From contig JAGWNT010000001.1 of NCBI GenBank assembly GCA_028871195.1, forward strand, positions 50,513 to 114,512: 64,000 nucleotides of DNA, written 5' to 3'. The DNA comes from REEB85 sp018971455 (lineage in GTDB: Bacteria > Pseudomonadota > Alphaproteobacteria > Acetobacterales > Acetobacteraceae). This document shows, one piece after another, positions 26,752 through 35,066 of this stretch. Made by a program: the position numbers and the translations under genes. Under the pieces are notes generated by a model. The model was not told the origin of the DNA. It saw only the letters and a list, made by a program, of their open reading frames with translations, and did not search any database. Every line of letters starts with the position of its first letter. Position 1 is the first letter of the stretch.

Positions 26752-28200
26752 CTATTCGTGGATCTTCACATACTCGAAATTGCCCGGCTTGTTGTCGATG
26801 CCCGCCTTGGGCGGCGCGATCCATCCGGCATACTCGCCGCTTGCCTGCACCGGCTTCATCAGGCTGGTGATGTAGAGATTGTCCTCCACCGTCGGCAGGA
26901 ACGCGGCACGCCCGGCCGCCCATTCCCCGGCATCCAGGATGCGCCCGGCCGGATCGGCCTTGATGGCGGCAAACTCGCCGATGGCCCGGTTGAAGGCGAC
27001 ATGAGGCAGGGCGAGCGCGAAGCCGATTCCCGCCTTCTCGATCACCTTGTTCCAGCGCCCGACACCGCCCGCCGCATCGGCCACGAAATCATCGCGCAGC
27101 CGCATGTTCAGCGCCGACAGGGCCGGCACCTGCTCCTCGACGATCGCGCCGCCGACGCAGCGCAGCACCGGATAGGTCGCGTCGAGCAGGGCATGGTCAT
27201 CGGCCAGCTTGTCCTCGCGGTAGCGCCCCTTGATGCCGGCATTGAACGCGTTGGCCGCATTGGTCGAGATCTCGTTGCCGAACAGATCCAGCGTCAGCGA
27301 GAAATGCAGGTTCACCTTCTTCTGGATGGTCGGCAGATCGATCACGCCCAGCGCCCGCACCGCCGCGATGTCGCCGGCATCGGTGATGCCTGCCGCGCGC
27401 ATCGCCTCGCAGGTCCGTTCGACGACGCGCGACACGCCGGTCTCGCCCACGAACATGTGGTGGGCCTCCTCGGTCAGCATGAAGCGGCAGGTGCGGCTCA
27501 GCGGATCGAAGCCCGACTGCGCCAGCGCCTCGAGCTGCATCTTGCCGTCGCGATCGGTGAAGTAGGTGAACATGAAGAAGCTCAGCCAGTCCGGCGTCGC
27601 CTCGTTGAAGGCGCCCAGCATGCGCGGCGTATCGGCATGGCCCGAGCGGCGGCGCAGCAGCTCCTCGGCCTCCTCGCGCCCCTGCGTGCCGAAATATTTC
27701 TGCAGCAGATACACCATCGCCCAGAGATGCCGGCCCTCCTCGACATTGACCTGGAACAGGTTGCGCAGGTCGTAGAGCGAGGGGGCGGTCGCGCCGAGGT
27801 GGCGCTGCTGTTCGACCGAGGCCGGTTCGGTGTCGCCCTGGATGACCAGCAGCCGGCGCATCATGGCGCGGTACTCGCCCGGCACCTCCTGCCAGGCCGG
27901 CTCGCCCTTGTGCTTGCCGAACGGGATCGTGCGCCCCTCCACCGCGGGGGCGAGCAGGATTCCCCATTTGTATTCGGGCATCTTCACGTAATCGAACTTC
28001 GCCCACCCCTTGGGGTCCACGCTGATGGCGGTGCGCAGATAGACCAGCGCCTCCTGGAAGCCCTCCGGCCCCATGTCGTGCCACCAGTCGATATAGCCGG
28101 GATGCCAGGTCTCCAGCGCCTTGCGCACGCGCAGATCCTCGTTGAGACCGACATTGTTCGGAATCAGCCCGTCGTAATCGACGTTGATGCCATCAGGCAT
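26752..28200 (-). CDS. boxB: BoxB: benzoyl-CoA 2,3-epoxidase oxygenase subunit
   Basis: Di-iron oxygenase that adds one oxygen atom to benzoyl-CoA giving 2,3-epoxybenzoyl-CoA, 482 residues (family about 475). Di-iron ligand motifs are visible: EEGRHLWAM and EEAHHMFVGE, each a Glu-x-x-His pair on adjacent helices, and TEPASVEQQRH before them. The ATG at 28200 gives the family N-terminus INVDYDGLIPNNVGL and is preceded by GGGGGAG; the frame stays open upstream but that part lies in boxC. The gap to boxC is 14 bases, so boxC, boxB and boxA read as one operon. Confidence 0.96.
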   Translation of the reverse strand: MPDGINVDYDGLIPNNVGLNEDLRVRKALETWHPGYIDWWHDMGPEGFQEALVYLRTAISVDPKGWAKFDYVKMPEYKWGILLAPAVEGRTIPFGKHKGEPAWQEVPGEYRAMMRRLLVIQGDTEPASVEQQRHLGATAPSLYDLRNLFQVNVEEGRHLWAMVYLLQKYFGTQGREEAEELLRRRSGHADTPRMLGAFNEATPDWLSFFMFTYFTDRDGKMQLEALAQSGFDPLSRTCRFMLTEEAHHMFVGETGVSRVVERTCEAMRAAGITDAGDIAAVRALGVIDLPTIQKKVNLHFSLTLDLFGNEISTNAANAFNAGIKGRYREDKLADDHALLDATYPVLRCVGGAIVEEQVPALSALNMRLRDDFVADAAGGVGRWNKVIEKAGIGFALALPHVAFNRAIGEFAAIKADPAGRILDAGEWAAGRAAFLPTVEDNLYITSLMKPVQASGEYAGWIAPPKAGIDNKPGNFEYVKIHE

Positions 28201-28214
28201 GATGCGGTCTCCCC

Positions 28215-29867
28215 CTAAACGCGTTGCTGGTCGTAGGTCGGCTGCACGCCGCTGCCATAGCGCTTCAGTGCGCCGGTCTCGCCGACCGCGTTGGGCCGCT
28301 GGAACACCCAGTTCTGCCACGCCGTCAGGCGGCCGAAGATGCGTGTCTCCATGGTCTCGGGCCCGGCGAAGCGCAGATTGGCCTCCATCGCCGTCAGCGC
28401 ATCCGGCGAGAAGCTCGCGCGCTCCTCGAGCAGCATGCGCACCTCCTCGTCCCAATCCACCTCGTCATAGATCGCCGTCACCAGGCCGAGCGCCTCGGCC
28501 GCCTCGCTGTCCAGCGCCGCGCCGAGCTGCGCCTGCGCGCGGCCCACGCTGTCGGGCTCGCCCAGGAAGCGCGTCTGCAGCCGCGTCAGCCCGTTGGACA
28601 TCGGATAGGCCCCGAAATTCAGGGCGCTCAGCCGCAATGTCGCGGCCGGGCGGTTGTCGCCACCCCGCGTGCCGGTGAACATCAGCGCCCGATCGGCGGC
28701 GAAGGCGAGTTCGGCCAGCGTGCCGGCAAAGCAGCTCCCCGGCTCGACCAGCGCAATCAGGCTGCGCGACGTCAGGTCCAGCCGCTTCAGCACCCGCTTG
28801 ATATAGAGCCGGATTTCGCGCACCAGCCAGTCCGCGCCATGGGCCTCCAGCAGCGCATCGGCCGCCAGCACCGCCGCCGGATCGCCCTCGGTGCGCAGCA
28901 CCAGCAGCCCGAGCTCCGGCTCGTTGAGGCGCAGATGCAGCAGCGCGTCATCGAGCTGGCGCGCCATCGCCAGCGGCCAGAAATCGGCACCCTGCGCATG
29001 AATGCCGGCGAGGTCGGCGGGCAGCCCGCGCGGGCCGGTGACGGTGATGCCCGCGCGCCGCGCCGCGCGGTCGATCTCGATGCGGACATGCTCGTAGGTC
29101 ACGCCGGTCTCGGTGAAGGCGCGCGCCAGCGGCGTCAGCGCAATGCCCGTCGCCCCCGCCGGACGGTCGGAGCCGGCGGCCAGTGCCGCGGCCCGCTCGG
29201 CCACCCGCGCTTCCCAGGCCGAAGGCGGAACGATTTCGTCCACCAGGCGCCAATCGATGGCGCGCTTGCCGCGGATGCCCTCCTCCATGGAGCAGAATAC
29301 ATCGGCGAGGTCGCGCCGCACCCGGCGCTTGTCGGTCAGCCGCGTCAGGCCTCCGGTGCCGGGCAGCACGGCGAGCAGCGGCGTCTCCGGCAGCGCGACC
29401 GTGCTGCGCCGGTCGTCGATCAGCATGATGTGCCCGGCCGTCACCGCGATCTCGTAGCCGCCGCCGGCGCACGCCCCGCTCACCGCGGCGAGGTAGCTCT
29501 GCCCGGAATGCTCCGTGGCATCCTCGATGGAGCAGCGCGTCTCGTTGGTGAATTTGCAGAAATTCACCTTGTGGGCATGGCTCGCCTTGCCGAGCATGCG
29601 GATATTTGCGCCGGCGCAGAACACGCCATCCTTGCCCGAGCGCAGCACCACGCACCTCACTTCCGGGTGCTCGAAGCGCAGCCGCTGCACCGCGTCGTTG
29701 AGCTCGATATCGACGCCGAGATCGTATGAGTTGAGCTTCAGCTCATAGCCCTCGAACAGCCCGCCGGCGGGATCGACATCCATCACCAGGTGCGCCACCG
29801 GCCCCTCGAAGCGCAGCTTCCAATGGCGGTAGCGCGTGGGATCCGTCTGGAAGTCGATGCGCGCCAT
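28215..29867 (-). CDS. boxC: BoxC: 2,3-epoxybenzoyl-CoA dihydrolase (ring-opening)
   Basis: Crotonase-fold enzyme that hydrolyses the epoxide and opens the ring to 3,4-dehydroadipyl-CoA semialdehyde and formate. The 550-residue product has the double crotonase architecture of BoxC: a first domain with FCAGANIRMLG and SGACAGGGYEIAV (oxyanion loop), and a second with EPGSCFAGTLAELAFAADRALMF. It ends in GSGVQPTYDQQRV, the conserved BoxC tail. The ATG at 29867 follows GGAGGAA. It is first in the boxCBA operon, and the TGCA-N6-TGCA element at 29927-29940 lies just upstream where the -10 region should be. Confidence 0.96.
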   Translation of the reverse strand: MARIDFQTDPTRYRHWKLRFEGPVAHLVMDVDPAGGLFEGYELKLNSYDLGVDIELNDAVQRLRFEHPEVRCVVLRSGKDGVFCAGANIRMLGKASHAHKVNFCKFTNETRCSIEDATEHSGQSYLAAVSGACAGGGYEIAVTAGHIMLIDDRRSTVALPETPLLAVLPGTGGLTRLTDKRRVRRDLADVFCSMEEGIRGKRAIDWRLVDEIVPPSAWEARVAERAAALAAGSDRPAGATGIALTPLARAFTETGVTYEHVRIEIDRAARRAGITVTGPRGLPADLAGIHAQGADFWPLAMARQLDDALLHLRLNEPELGLLVLRTEGDPAAVLAADALLEAHGADWLVREIRLYIKRVLKRLDLTSRSLIALVEPGSCFAGTLAELAFAADRALMFTGTRGGDNRPAATLRLSALNFGAYPMSNGLTRLQTRFLGEPDSVGRAQAQLGAALDSEAAEALGLVTAIYDEVDWDEEVRMLLEERASFSPDALTAMEANLRFAGPETMETRIFGRLTAWQNWVFQRPNAVGETGALKRYGSGVQPTYDQQRV

Positions 29868-29926
29868 GACCTGTTCCTCCGCTTGCCGCCACTCTAGCCG
29901 GGTCGCCGCCGAATGCAAGGAAAAAC

Positions 29927-29940
29927 TGCATTATAATGCA
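29927..29940. promoter_or_regulatory. Candidate BoxR operator upstream of boxC, TGCA-N6-TGCA
   Basis: TGCATTATAATGCA is a perfect 14-base palindrome that also contains TATAAT on both strands, so a repressor bound here would cover the -10 box. It lies 60 bases upstream of the boxC start and overlaps the stop codon of the alpha/beta hydrolase gene. A near-identical site is at 32268-32281. No good -35 was seen. BoxR binding is inferred. Confidence 0.7.
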
Positions 29941-30689
29941 TGTTCGACGCCCGCCCGCACGAAATCGCCGATCGCGCCCAGCGTCGCCGCCGGCGCCTCC
30001 AGATGCGGCGCATGCCGCGCCGGCAGCATCAGGGTGCGCACATCGCCGATCAGCCGCGCCCCGGCCTCGGGCTGCGCGGCCGTGCCATAGGGGTCGGCAT
30101 CGCCCTGGATCTGCAGCACCGGAACCGCGATGCGCGCGATGGCGGCGGTGATGTCGAAGGCGCGGAAGCCGGGGTCGAGCCAGGCCTCGTTCCAGCCGCG
30201 AAAGGCCCCGTCCACATCGGCGTGGTAGCGCGCCAGCCGCGCCCGCAGCCCGCCTTCGCCATACGCCACCCGCGCCGCGGCGATCGCGTCGAGGCACATG
30301 TCTTCGACGAAATAATGCGGCGCCATCAGCACCAGCCCGCGCACCCGCCTGTCGCAGGCCGTGCCGGCATGAATGGCGGCGATCGAGGCGCCGTCGGAAT
30401 GGCCGATCAGGATGCAGTCGCCGATTCCCGCCGCGTCGAGCACGGCCGGGATCAGCGCCGCCTCCGCGTGCATGTAGTCGAGCGGGCGGGGCAGGGGCAC
30501 GCGGTCGGACCCGCCATACCCCGCGCGCGACCAGGCGAACACGCCGCACCCGGTCGCCGCTGCCAGCGCCGCCGGAAAATCCCGCCACAGCGCCACGCAG
30601 CCCAGCCCCTCATGCAGCAGCACCAGCGTGCGCGTCCCCGCCTCGCCCCAGCGTGCCGTCTCCAGCCCGGTGGCGCCCAGCCGCATCAT
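29931..30689 (-). CDS. Alpha/beta hydrolase of the box locus
   Basis: Predicted hydrolase of 252 residues with the alpha/beta hydrolase fold: oxyanion region LLHEGLGCVALW, nucleophile GHSDGAS, acid in IQGDADPYG and His in RHAPHLEAP. Similar hydrolases sit in many box clusters, where they may open lactones formed by side reaction of the epoxide or act as thioesterases; no role is proven. It starts in an ATGA overlap with the ligase stop (ATG at 30689), so it is co-expressed with benzoate-CoA ligase. Its stop lies inside the operator-like palindrome for boxC. Confidence 0.88.
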   Translation of the reverse strand: MMRLGATGLETARWGEAGTRTLVLLHEGLGCVALWRDFPAALAAATGCGVFAWSRAGYGGSDRVPLPRPLDYMHAEAALIPAVLDAAGIGDCILIGHSDGASIAAIHAGTACDRRVRGLVLMAPHYFVEDMCLDAIAAARVAYGEGGLRARLARYHADVDGAFRGWNEAWLDPGFRAFDITAAIARIAVPVLQIQGDADPYGTAAQPEAGARLIGDVRTLMLPARHAPHLEAPAATLGAIGDFVRAGVEHAL

Positions 30690-32203
30690 GCGCGCAGCAG
30701 AAAGCGCTGGATCTTGCCGGTGGCGGTCTTGGGCAGCGCGTCCACCACCTCGATCCAGCGCGGATATTTCCACGCCCCCGCCCGCGCCTTCACCATCTCC
30801 TTCAATTCGGCGAACAGCGCCGCCCGGTCGATGTCCCGCGCATTTTCCTGCAAGGTCAGAAAGGCCTTGGGCTTGACCAGCCCGTCGCTGTCGGCATGGC
30901 CCACCACGGCCGCCTCCAGCACCGCCGGGTGGGCGATCAGCACCGATTCCACCTCGAAGGGCGAGACCCACACGCCGCCCACCTTCATCATGTCGTCGGC
31001 CCGGCCCTCGTAGCGATAGCGCCCGTCCGCCTCGCGCACATAAAGGTCGCCGGTGCGCGTCCACTCGCCCATGAAGGTGCGCCGCGTCTTGGCGCGCTGG
31101 TTCCAGTAGCCGTCGGCAGCACTCGGCCCGCGCACCAGCATCTCCCCGCTCGCGCCGTCCGCGACATCGGCGCCGTGCTCATCGACCAGGCGCAGCTCGT
31201 AGCCCGGCACCGCCTCTCCGGTGGTGCCGTAGCGCACCGCCCCGGGCCGGTTGGAGGCGAAGATGTGCAGCATCTCGGTCGAGCCGATGCCGTCCAGAAT
31301 GTCCACGCCGACGGTCTGCGACCAGCGCGCCCCCACGCTCGCCGGCAGCGCCTCGCCGGCCGAGATGCAGTGGCGCAGCCGGGCGGAGCCGGCGCCGCGG
31401 CCCAGCCCGGGATGGGCGAGCAGCGCCGCATAGAGCGTCGGCGCGCCATAGAACAGGCTCGGCTGGGCGGCGCGCATGGTCGCCAGCACCGCCTCCGGCG
31501 TCGGCCGCTCCGCCATCAGCACGCTCTGCGCGCCGACCGCCATCGGGAAGGTCATCGCGTTGCCCAGCCCATAGGCGTGGAACATCTTGGACGCCGAGAA
31601 CGTGACGTCCTGCGCCGTGATGCCGAGGATCTGCGCGGCATAGCACTCATAGGTCGCCCGCAGGCTGCCATGGACGTGGCGCGTGCCCTTGGGCGACCCG
31701 GTCGAGCCCGAGGAGTACAGCCAGAACGCCGCCTCGTCGGCCGATGCCGCGGCCGGGGGCGCATCCGGCACGCCGGTGGCCAGCAGCGGCCGCAGATCGT
31801 CCGCCGCCCCGTCATGCGCGGTGATGATCGTCCGCGTGCCGGCCAGGGTCGCCGCCAGCGGCGGCAGCAGCGGGGCGGACACCACCACCGCGGCGGCCCG
31901 GCTGTCGGCGATGATGTAGGCGATCTGGGCGGCGGTGAGCAGCGTGTTGACCGGGATCGGCACGATGCCGGCATGCAGCGCGCCCCAGAACGCCACTGGA
32001 AAATCGACGCTGTCCTGCAGGATGAGGACGATGCGCTGCTCGCGGCGGATGCCGCTGCCCAGCAGCGCGGTGCCGAACCGGCTCGCCTCGGCCCGCAGCC
32101 CGGCATAATCCACCGCCCGCCAGGCGTCGTGGAACACCGGCCGCGCGCCGCGCCCCTCGGCCAGGTGGCGATCGATGAACCAGGCGAAGGCGTTCTCGGT
32201 CAT
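30686..32203 (-). CDS. bclA: Benzoate-CoA ligase
   Basis: Activates benzoate to benzoyl-CoA with ATP, the entry step of the box pathway. The 505-residue acyl-adenylate enzyme has the P-loop-like motif YSSGSTGSPKGTRH, the A5 motif DGIGSTEMLHIF (typical of benzoate-CoA ligases), the motor TGDLY, hinge RADDMMKVGG and the A10 lysine in PKTATGKIQRF. GGGAGACC precedes the ATG at 32203. It is the first gene of the leftward box transcription unit and is divergent from the metallo-hydrolase gene. A TGCA-N6-TGCA site (32268-32281) lies in the 169-base gap between them. Confidence 0.94.
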   Translation of the reverse strand: MTENAFAWFIDRHLAEGRGARPVFHDAWRAVDYAGLRAEASRFGTALLGSGIRREQRIVLILQDSVDFPVAFWGALHAGIVPIPVNTLLTAAQIAYIIADSRAAAVVVSAPLLPPLAATLAGTRTIITAHDGAADDLRPLLATGVPDAPPAAASADEAAFWLYSSGSTGSPKGTRHVHGSLRATYECYAAQILGITAQDVTFSASKMFHAYGLGNAMTFPMAVGAQSVLMAERPTPEAVLATMRAAQPSLFYGAPTLYAALLAHPGLGRGAGSARLRHCISAGEALPASVGARWSQTVGVDILDGIGSTEMLHIFASNRPGAVRYGTTGEAVPGYELRLVDEHGADVADGASGEMLVRGPSAADGYWNQRAKTRRTFMGEWTRTGDLYVREADGRYRYEGRADDMMKVGGVWVSPFEVESVLIAHPAVLEAAVVGHADSDGLVKPKAFLTLQENARDIDRAALFAELKEMVKARAGAWKYPRWIEVVDALPKTATGKIQRFLLRA

Positions 32204-32267
32204 GCGGCGGGGTCTCCCGGAGTTTTGTTATATTTCATGATTATCATGGACGAAAACGGCAGCACGA

Positions 32268-32281
32268 TGCAATATAATGCA
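32268..32281. promoter_or_regulatory. Candidate BoxR operator between bclA and the metallo-hydrolase gene
   Basis: TGCAATATAATGCA keeps the TGCA-N6-TGCA spacing of the boxC site, 13 of 14 bases identical, and again encloses a TATAAT on the plus strand (TATATT on the minus). It lies in the divergent 32204-32372 region, 65 bases from the ligase start and 92 from the hydrolase start, so one site could control both. An AT-rich stretch (TTGTTATATTTCATGATTATC) is nearby. Confidence 0.68.
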
Positions 32282-32372
32282 TATCCGAGCGCTCCGCGCC
32301 AGCGTCACGGCAGGGTTGTCCCATCGCCGCGCGCCCTTGCCGCGGTGCAGCGTGGCCCATAGGTTGCCGCTC

Positions 32373-33419
32373 ATGTCCGTCTCCCTGGCCGCTCCCCCGC
32401 TCCGCTTCCCCCATCCCGAGCCGCCGGCGCCCGGCGGCATGGTCGATGTCGCGCTGGGCATCCGCTGGCTGCGCCTGGCCCTGCCGTTCCAGCTCGACCA
32501 CGTGAACATCTACCTGCTCGCCGACGGCAGCCGGGACGGCCGGCCCGGATGGGCGGTCCTCGACACCGGCATCGCCGACCGGCCGACTCGGGCGGTGTGG
32601 GAGCAGATCTCCCGCAGCCACCGGCTGACGCGGCTGATCGGCACCCATTTCCACCCCGATCATATCGGGCTGGCCGGCTGGATGTGCGAGACCTTCGACC
32701 TGCCGCTGGCGATGAGCCGCACCGAATACCTGTTCAGCCAGAACTTGCGCCACAACCCGGACGCGCTGGGCTCGGCCGCGCACCGCGCCTTCTACCTGCG
32801 CCACGGCCTCGGCGTGGCGGCGACCGAGGCGGTGATGACGCGCGGCCACGCCTATCTGGGCATGACCACCGGCCTGCCGCCGGAGTTTGCCGGCCTGGTC
32901 GCCGGCGAAACCCTGCAAGTGGGATCAAGGTGTTTCGACATCCTCACCGGCGGGGGGCACGCCCCCGAGCAGGTCATGCTGCACGACCGCGCGGCCGGAA
33001 TCTTCCTCGCCGCCGACCAGGTGCTGGCGCGGATCTCGCCCAATATCGGCGTCTGGCCGTGGGAGCCGCTGGCTGATCCGCTCGGCGCCTATCTGCGCTC
33101 GCTGGCCGCCCTGCGCGACGCAGTGCCGGACGATGTGCTGGTGCTGCCGGCGCACAACCTGCCCTTCTACGGCCTGCACCAGCGCCTCGGCGAGCTGGAG
33201 GACCACCACGCCCAGCGCTGCGACGCCATCGCCACCGCCTGCGACACGCCGCGCACCGCCACCGAAATCCTGCCGGTGCTGTTCCACCGCCCGCTCGACG
33301 ACCATCAGACCGGCTTCGCCTTCAGCGAGGTGCTGGCGCATCTCAATCTCATGGTCCGCGCCGGCTCGCTGCGCCGCTTGCCGGTTGTCGATGGCGTGGA
33401 GCGCTTCGTGCGCGCCTGA
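32373..33419 (+). CDS. Metallo-beta-lactamase-fold hydrolase next to the box locus
   Basis: Zn-dependent hydrolase of 348 residues with the MBL signature THFHPDHIG, a later TGGGHAPEQVML (third His ligand), ADQVL (bridging Asp) and PAHNLPF (His). A C-terminal extension with paired helices (LEDHHAQRCDAI onward) is common in a subgroup near aromatic and fatty-acid CoA genes and may be a thioesterase or lactonase. It is read away from bclA across a shared operator candidate, which suggests the same inducer. ATG at 32373 is chosen because the upstream frame crosses the operator; the ribosome site is weak. Confidence 0.82.
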   Translation: MSVSLAAPPLRFPHPEPPAPGGMVDVALGIRWLRLALPFQLDHVNIYLLADGSRDGRPGWAVLDTGIADRPTRAVWEQISRSHRLTRLIGTHFHPDHIGLAGWMCETFDLPLAMSRTEYLFSQNLRHNPDALGSAAHRAFYLRHGLGVAATEAVMTRGHAYLGMTTGLPPEFAGLVAGETLQVGSRCFDILTGGGHAPEQVMLHDRAAGIFLAADQVLARISPNIGVWPWEPLADPLGAYLRSLAALRDAVPDDVLVLPAHNLPFYGLHQRLGELEDHHAQRCDAIATACDTPRTATEILPVLFHRPLDDHQTGFAFSEVLAHLNLMVRAGSLRRLPVVDGVERFVRA

Positions 33420-33426
33420 TCGGGCC

Positions 33427-33729
33427 TCAGCGCGCCAGGCCGATCCGCCCCACCACCCGCCCGGAGCGCAGATCGACCACCACCACCCGGTCCGGCCCGC
33501 CGCCCTGCAGGCGCAGCACCACGCGGTCGGCCAGCGCCGAGGCGCCTGCGATGCGCGTGCCGGCCGGCTCGTCGAGCAGCGCCGGCGCCAGGGTCGAGGT
33601 CAGGGTCGGCGCCGGGGTCGGCGCCGCCGGCATCGCCCGGCGCACCAGCAGCGTCACCAGCGTCGCCGTGCCGCCGAGGATCAGCACGCCCATCACCACC
33701 ACGGCGATCTTCAGCATTCGCATCGGCAC
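33427..33729 (-). CDS. Small single-pass membrane protein (possible DUF6476 type)
   Basis: About 100 residues: one membrane helix at the N-terminus (KIAVVVMGVLILGGTATLV), a Pro/Ala-rich linker and a C-terminal part with VVLRLQGGG and VVVVDLRSGRVVG that may be beta-rich. I think small proteins like this often sit beside RluA/RluD genes in alphaproteobacteria (from memory, not checked). The start is not certain: GTG at 33729 has GGAAGG eight bases upstream; ATG at 33723 and 33717 follow in frame. It is divergent from the pseudouridine synthase gene and convergent with the metallo-hydrolase. Confidence 0.65.
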   Translation of the reverse strand: MPMRMLKIAVVVMGVLILGGTATLVTLLVRRAMPAAPTPAPTLTSTLAPALLDEPAGTRIAGASALADRVVLRLQGGGPDRVVVVDLRSGRVVGRIGLAR

Positions 33730-33768
33730 CGGGCTGACCTTCCGCGCAAATTGAGAGTATGGCGGGCC

Positions 33769-34797
33769 ATGTCCACCGAAACCCCGCCGGATGCAACCAT
33801 CCGCCGTCACGCGCCCGCCGAGGCGGCCGGCCAGCGCGTCGATCAGTTCCTCGCCGAGGCCGCCGCGACGCTCTCCCGCGCCCGCGTCAAGACGCTGATC
33901 GAGGCCGGCCACGCCACGCGCGACGGCGAGCGCCTCACCCAGCCCGGCGAGCGCGTGCGCCCCGGCGCGCTCTACACCCTGGCCCCCCCCGTGCCGGTGG
34001 CGGCCACGCCGCAGCCGCAGGCGATCCCGCTGGCCATCCTCTACGAGGACGCCGACCTCATCGTGCTCGACAAGCCGGCCGGGCTGGTGGTCCACCCGGC
34101 GCCGGGCAATGCCGAGGGCACGCTGGTCAACGCGCTGCTCGCCCATTGCGGCGACACGCTGCCCGGCATCGGCGGCGAGCGGCGGCCCGGCATCGTCCAC
34201 CGGCTCGACAAGGACACTTCGGGCGTGATGGTCGTGGCCAAGACCGAGCAGGCGCTGGCCAGCCTGTCGGCCACCTTCGCCGCCCGCGACCTCGACCGCG
34301 CCTACCTCGCCCTGTGCTGGGGCCTGCCCAACCCGGCGGCCGGCAGCATCGAGGGCGCGATCGGGCGGGACCCGCGCGAGCGCAAGCGCATGGCCGTGGT
34401 TGCCCGCGGCGGCAAGGCGGCGCGCACCGATTACCGGCTGCTCGGCCAGCATGCCGGCGCCGTCGGCCTGCTCGCCTGCAAGCTGGCCACCGGGCGGACC
34501 CACCAGATCCGCGTCCATCTCGCCCATGCCGGCCATCCGCTGGTCGGCGACAGCGTCTATCTGCGCCGCATCCCCGCCGTCGCCCGCGGCCTGCCCGAGC
34601 CGGTGCGCCGGAGGCTGCTCGATTTCCCGCGCCAGGCGCTGCACGCCGCCCGGCTCGGCTTCGCCCACCCGCGCACCGGCGCGCCGCTCAGCTTCACCAC
34701 CCGCCCGCCGCCCGATCTGGCCGCCCTGCTGGCCGAGCTGGGCCTCGATCCCGCGCTCGGGCCGGATCGCGGCGGGGCCGTCCTGACGGAAACTTAA
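33769..34797 (+). CDS. rluD: 23S rRNA pseudouridine synthase (RluD/RluA family)
   Basis: Isomerises uridines to pseudouridine in 23S rRNA; RluD modifies helix 69. The 342-residue protein has an N-terminal S4 RNA-binding domain (VDQFLAEAAATLSRARVKTL) and the RluA catalytic motif GIVHRLDKDTSG with the nucleophile Asp. It also has the conserved YEDADLIVLDKPAGLVVHP and TGRTHQIRVHLAHAGHPLVGD. RluD and RluA/RluC cannot be cleanly separated by eye, but length and S4 domain favour RluD. The ATG at 33769 lies inside the usual family boundary. It is followed by the rpoH promoter. Confidence 0.9.
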   Translation: MSTETPPDATIRRHAPAEAAGQRVDQFLAEAAATLSRARVKTLIEAGHATRDGERLTQPGERVRPGALYTLAPPVPVAATPQPQAIPLAILYEDADLIVLDKPAGLVVHPAPGNAEGTLVNALLAHCGDTLPGIGGERRPGIVHRLDKDTSGVMVVAKTEQALASLSATFAARDLDRAYLALCWGLPNPAAGSIEGAIGRDPRERKRMAVVARGGKAARTDYRLLGQHAGAVGLLACKLATGRTHQIRVHLAHAGHPLVGDSVYLRRIPAVARGLPEPVRRRLLDFPRQALHAARLGFAHPRTGAPLSFTTRPPPDLAALLAELGLDPALGPDRGGAVLTET

Positions 34798-34821
34798 TCC
34801 CGACTCCATTAGTCCGGTATC

Positions 34822-34850
34822 TTGACGCCAGACCGGGCGTTCTGTATAAC
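34822..34850 (+). promoter_or_regulatory. Strong sigma-70-type promoter for rpoH
   Basis: TTGACG (34822-34827), 17-base spacer, TATAAC (34845-34850), close to consensus. Transcription would start near 34857, leaving a leader of about 210 bases before the rpoH ATG. No T-rich terminator interrupts it. Confidence 0.75.
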
Positions 34851-34856
34851 CACGCA

Positions 34857-35066
34857 CAGCGAGAAGGCGGGCTCAGGTGACCGCTTTCCATACCGTGCGA
34901 GGGTCGGCTGCCTTGGGGAGGGGCCGGCACTCGGGGACACGGAACACCACCTGGTTCGGCCGCCGGGCCATCGCTGCCGCGGCGGCAGGACAAATCATCG
35001 GGCGGGATTGCAGGCTGTGCCGATCCGGGCAGCCCGGCGCCACGCCCCGACGAAAGGAGCCTTGCC
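34857..35066 (+). other. Untranslated leader of rpoH
   Basis: About 210 bases between the predicted transcription start and the rpoH ATG, GC-rich and able to fold, ending in AAAGGAG nine bases before the start. No convincing gene is seen in it. A regulatory structure such as a thermosensor is possible but not shown. Confidence 0.4.
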
